From: Actinomycetota bacterium
GTDB taxonomy: Bacteria; Actinomycetota; Thermoleophilia; Gaiellales; Gaiellaceae
Assembly (NCBI GenBank): GCA_005883235.1
Contig: VAYE01000163.1
Span: 1 to 5,748 of the forward strand
Reading direction: 5' to 3'
DNA: 5,748 bases
The notes below the pieces were generated by a model. It was not told where the DNA came from. It did not search any database and saw only the letters and a list, made by a program, of their open reading frames with translations. Below, one piece after another: positions 4,849 through 5,748 of the stretch (the stretch's first letter is position 1; the number at the start of each line of letters is the position of its first letter). Position numbers and translations under genes: made by a program.

Positions 4849-5619
4849 CTAGTCCTCCCTGGGGGTCGCTATCAGGGTGCCGACCCGCTCGCCGAGGACG
4901 ACGCGGCGGATGTTCCCGTCGGTGAGAGCGAACACGTGGATCGGCAAATTGTTGTCCATGCAGAGCGAGAGCGCGGTCGTGTCCATCACCTTGAGCCCGC
5001 GCTCGATCGCCTCGAGGTGCGTCAGCTCGGGCAGGAACTCGGCCTCCGGATCGACCCGCGGGTCGCCGCCGTAGACGCCCTCGACGGCGTGCTTCGCCAT
5101 CAGGATCGCGTCGGCTCCGATCTCGAGCGCGCGCAGCGCCGCCGCCGTGTCGGTGGTGAAGAACGGGTTCCCCGTGCCGGCCGCGAAGATCACGATGCGG
5201 TCTTTCTCCAGGTGCCGGATCGCGCGCCGGCGGATGTACGGCTCTGCGATCGCCGCGACCTCGATCGCCGACAGCACGCGCGTCGTCGCGCCGCGGTGCT
5301 CGAGCGCGTCCTGGAGGGCCAGCGAGTTCAGGACGGTCGCGAGCATGCCCGCGTAGTCCGCGGTCGCCCGGTCCATCCCCTCGGCGGCGGCGGCCATGCC
5401 TCGGTAGAAGTTCCCCGCGCCGATGACGACCGCGACCTCGACGCCGCGCCGATGGAGGTCGTGGATCTCGGAGGCGATCGAGTCGACCGTGGGGCGGTCG
5501 ATCCCGTACTCGCGGTCGCCCATCAGCGCCTCGCCGGAGAGCTTCAGCAGGATGCGGTGGAAGACCGGCGCACCCGCGTCGGCGGTGGCGAGGCCTTCCT
5601 CGGGGCTCGCGTCAGCCAC
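4849..5619 (-). CDS. pyrH: UMP kinase (uridylate kinase), PyrH
   Basis: This cytoplasmic enzyme phosphorylates UMP to UDP with ATP, feeding UTP and CTP synthesis. The 256-residue protein has the amino-acid-kinase fold motifs in order: [11 protein letters not shown] (24-34), the glycine-rich [10 protein letters not shown] (65-74), [16 protein letters not shown] (83-98), [14 protein letters not shown] (147-160) around the UMP and ATP site, [14 protein letters not shown] (174-187), KVMDTTA (210-216) and a closing [10 protein letters not shown]. The start is GTG at 5619, inside the end of tsf. No good Shine-Dalgarno sequence precedes it, so translation probably depends on ribosomes finishing tsf. 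The first catalytic strand begins near residue 21, so there is a short N-terminal extension relative to E. coli PyrH. No other in-frame start lies between residue 1 and that strand. The second glycine of the usual GGGN is Ala here. The TAG stop at 4851-4849 touches the frr ATG. The family assignment is secure. Confidence 0.96.
   Translation of the reverse strand: MADASPEEGLATADAGAPVFHRILLKLSGEALMGDREYGIDRPTVDSIASEIHDLHRRGVEVAVVIGAGNFYRGMAAAAEGMDRATADYAGMLATVLNSLALQDALEHRGATTRVLSAIEVAAIAEPYIRRRAIRHLEKDRIVIFAAGTGNPFFTTDTAAALRALEIGADAILMAKHAVEGVYGGDPRVDPEAEFLPELTHLEAIERGLKVMDTTALSLCMDNNLPIHVFALTDGNIRRVVLGERVGTLIATPRED
4854..4860 (-). promoter_or_regulatory. Ribosome binding site of frr
   Basis: The minus strand reads AGGGAGG here, with the GGAGG core at 4858-4854 and 5 nt before the ATG at 4848. 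It lies wholly inside the last codons of pyrH (encoding PRED). It is one of only two clear Shine-Dalgarno matches in the window, so frr can probably initiate efficiently as well as by coupling to the pyrH stop. Confidence 0.8.
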
Positions 5620-5748
5620 CGAGGGCGAAGCGCTCGAACTCGAGCACCTCGGCGCTCTCCTCGGCGAGGGCCTGCGCCACCGTCTTCGACTGCTCGTGGA
5701 TCCACGGCTGGTCGAGGAGGACGCCCTCGCGCTCGGCGAAGAACCGCT
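5612..5748 (-). CDS. tsf: Elongation factor Ts, C-terminal end (partial)
   Basis: EF-Ts is the cytoplasmic nucleotide exchange factor that releases GDP from EF-Tu during translation elongation. Only the last 44 codons are in the window, and the gene enters from the right edge. The reading frame (first full codon at 5746) gives a peptide beginning [16 protein letters not shown], followed by a KTVAQALAE segment and ending in EFERFALGG before TGA at 5614-5612. The LLDQPW, KTV-Q and final F-RF-LGG pattern matches the C-terminal end of EF-Ts as I know the family, where it closes the protein just after the last helix. Its last 8 nt overlap the pyrH GTG start in another frame, which suggests translational coupling. 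The position directly upstream of pyrH and frr is the standard tsf location and supports the call. The start, the EF-Tu binding N-terminal domain and any promoter lie outside the window. Confidence 0.9.
   Translation of the reverse strand, partial: RFFAEREGVLLDQPWIHEQSKTVAQALAEESAEVLEFERFALGG

Noticed and set aside
1..5748. CRISPR array, tRNA/rRNA gene, insertion sequence or prophage signs
   Set aside because: There are no spaced direct repeats, cloverleaf-like sequences, transposase frames or terminal repeats. The window is continuous core housekeeping DNA.

Overview
The window is a GC-rich stretch in which every gene I accept lies on the minus strand. Read in the direction of transcription, from the right edge to the left, the order is tsf (3' end only), pyrH, frr, uppS, cdsA, a small unrecognised exported-protein gene, dxr, and an rseP-type site-2 protease gene that runs off the left edge. 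This is the widely conserved core cluster linking the end of translation (EF-Ts, ribosome recycling factor), UMP phosphorylation, envelope lipid precursors (undecaprenyl diphosphate, CDP-diacylglycerol), the first committed MEP isoprenoid step, and regulated intramembrane proteolysis. rpsB would be expected beyond the right edge and ispG beyond the left edge, but neither can be seen.

The host is most likely a high-GC actinobacterium, and I would guess a deep lineage such as Thermoleophilia. The grounds are base composition, GTG starts in five of the eight genes (pyrH, uppS, dxr and rseP are visible as GTG; tsf's start is not seen, so strictly four are confirmed), the style of the DXR and protease sequences, and a small secreted Cys-flanked helical protein of a kind I associate with that group. 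Having uppS inside the cluster is like Firmicutes and Proteobacteria and unlike mycobacteria or Streptomyces as I recall them. This placement is inference only.

The genes are packed tightly. tsf and pyrH overlap by 8 nt, the pyrH stop directly abuts the frr start, frr and uppS are 17 nt apart, uppS and cdsA overlap by 35 nt, cdsA and the small gene share an ATGA, and dxr and rseP share a GTGA. The only real gap is the 136 nt between the small gene and dxr (2029-2164). It holds a 17-bp palindrome, a second hairpin, and a TAGACT -10-like hexamer placed so that a transcript could begin at the dxr GTG. I read the whole as one transcription unit with a possible internal promoter before dxr and rseP.

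Functionally, DXR feeds isopentenyl units to UppS, which makes the lipid carrier for cell-wall polymers. CdsA makes the phospholipid branch point. PyrH supplies UDP and so UTP/CTP, needed for CDP-diacylglycerol and UDP-sugars. Most of the window is ordinary housekeeping DNA. The items most worth a second look are the unrecognised exported protein, a DXR about 45 residues shorter than the E. coli enzyme, an UppS with Ser where the MDGNGRW motif has Asn, a protease with a long extra cytosolic segment, and the palindrome before dxr.
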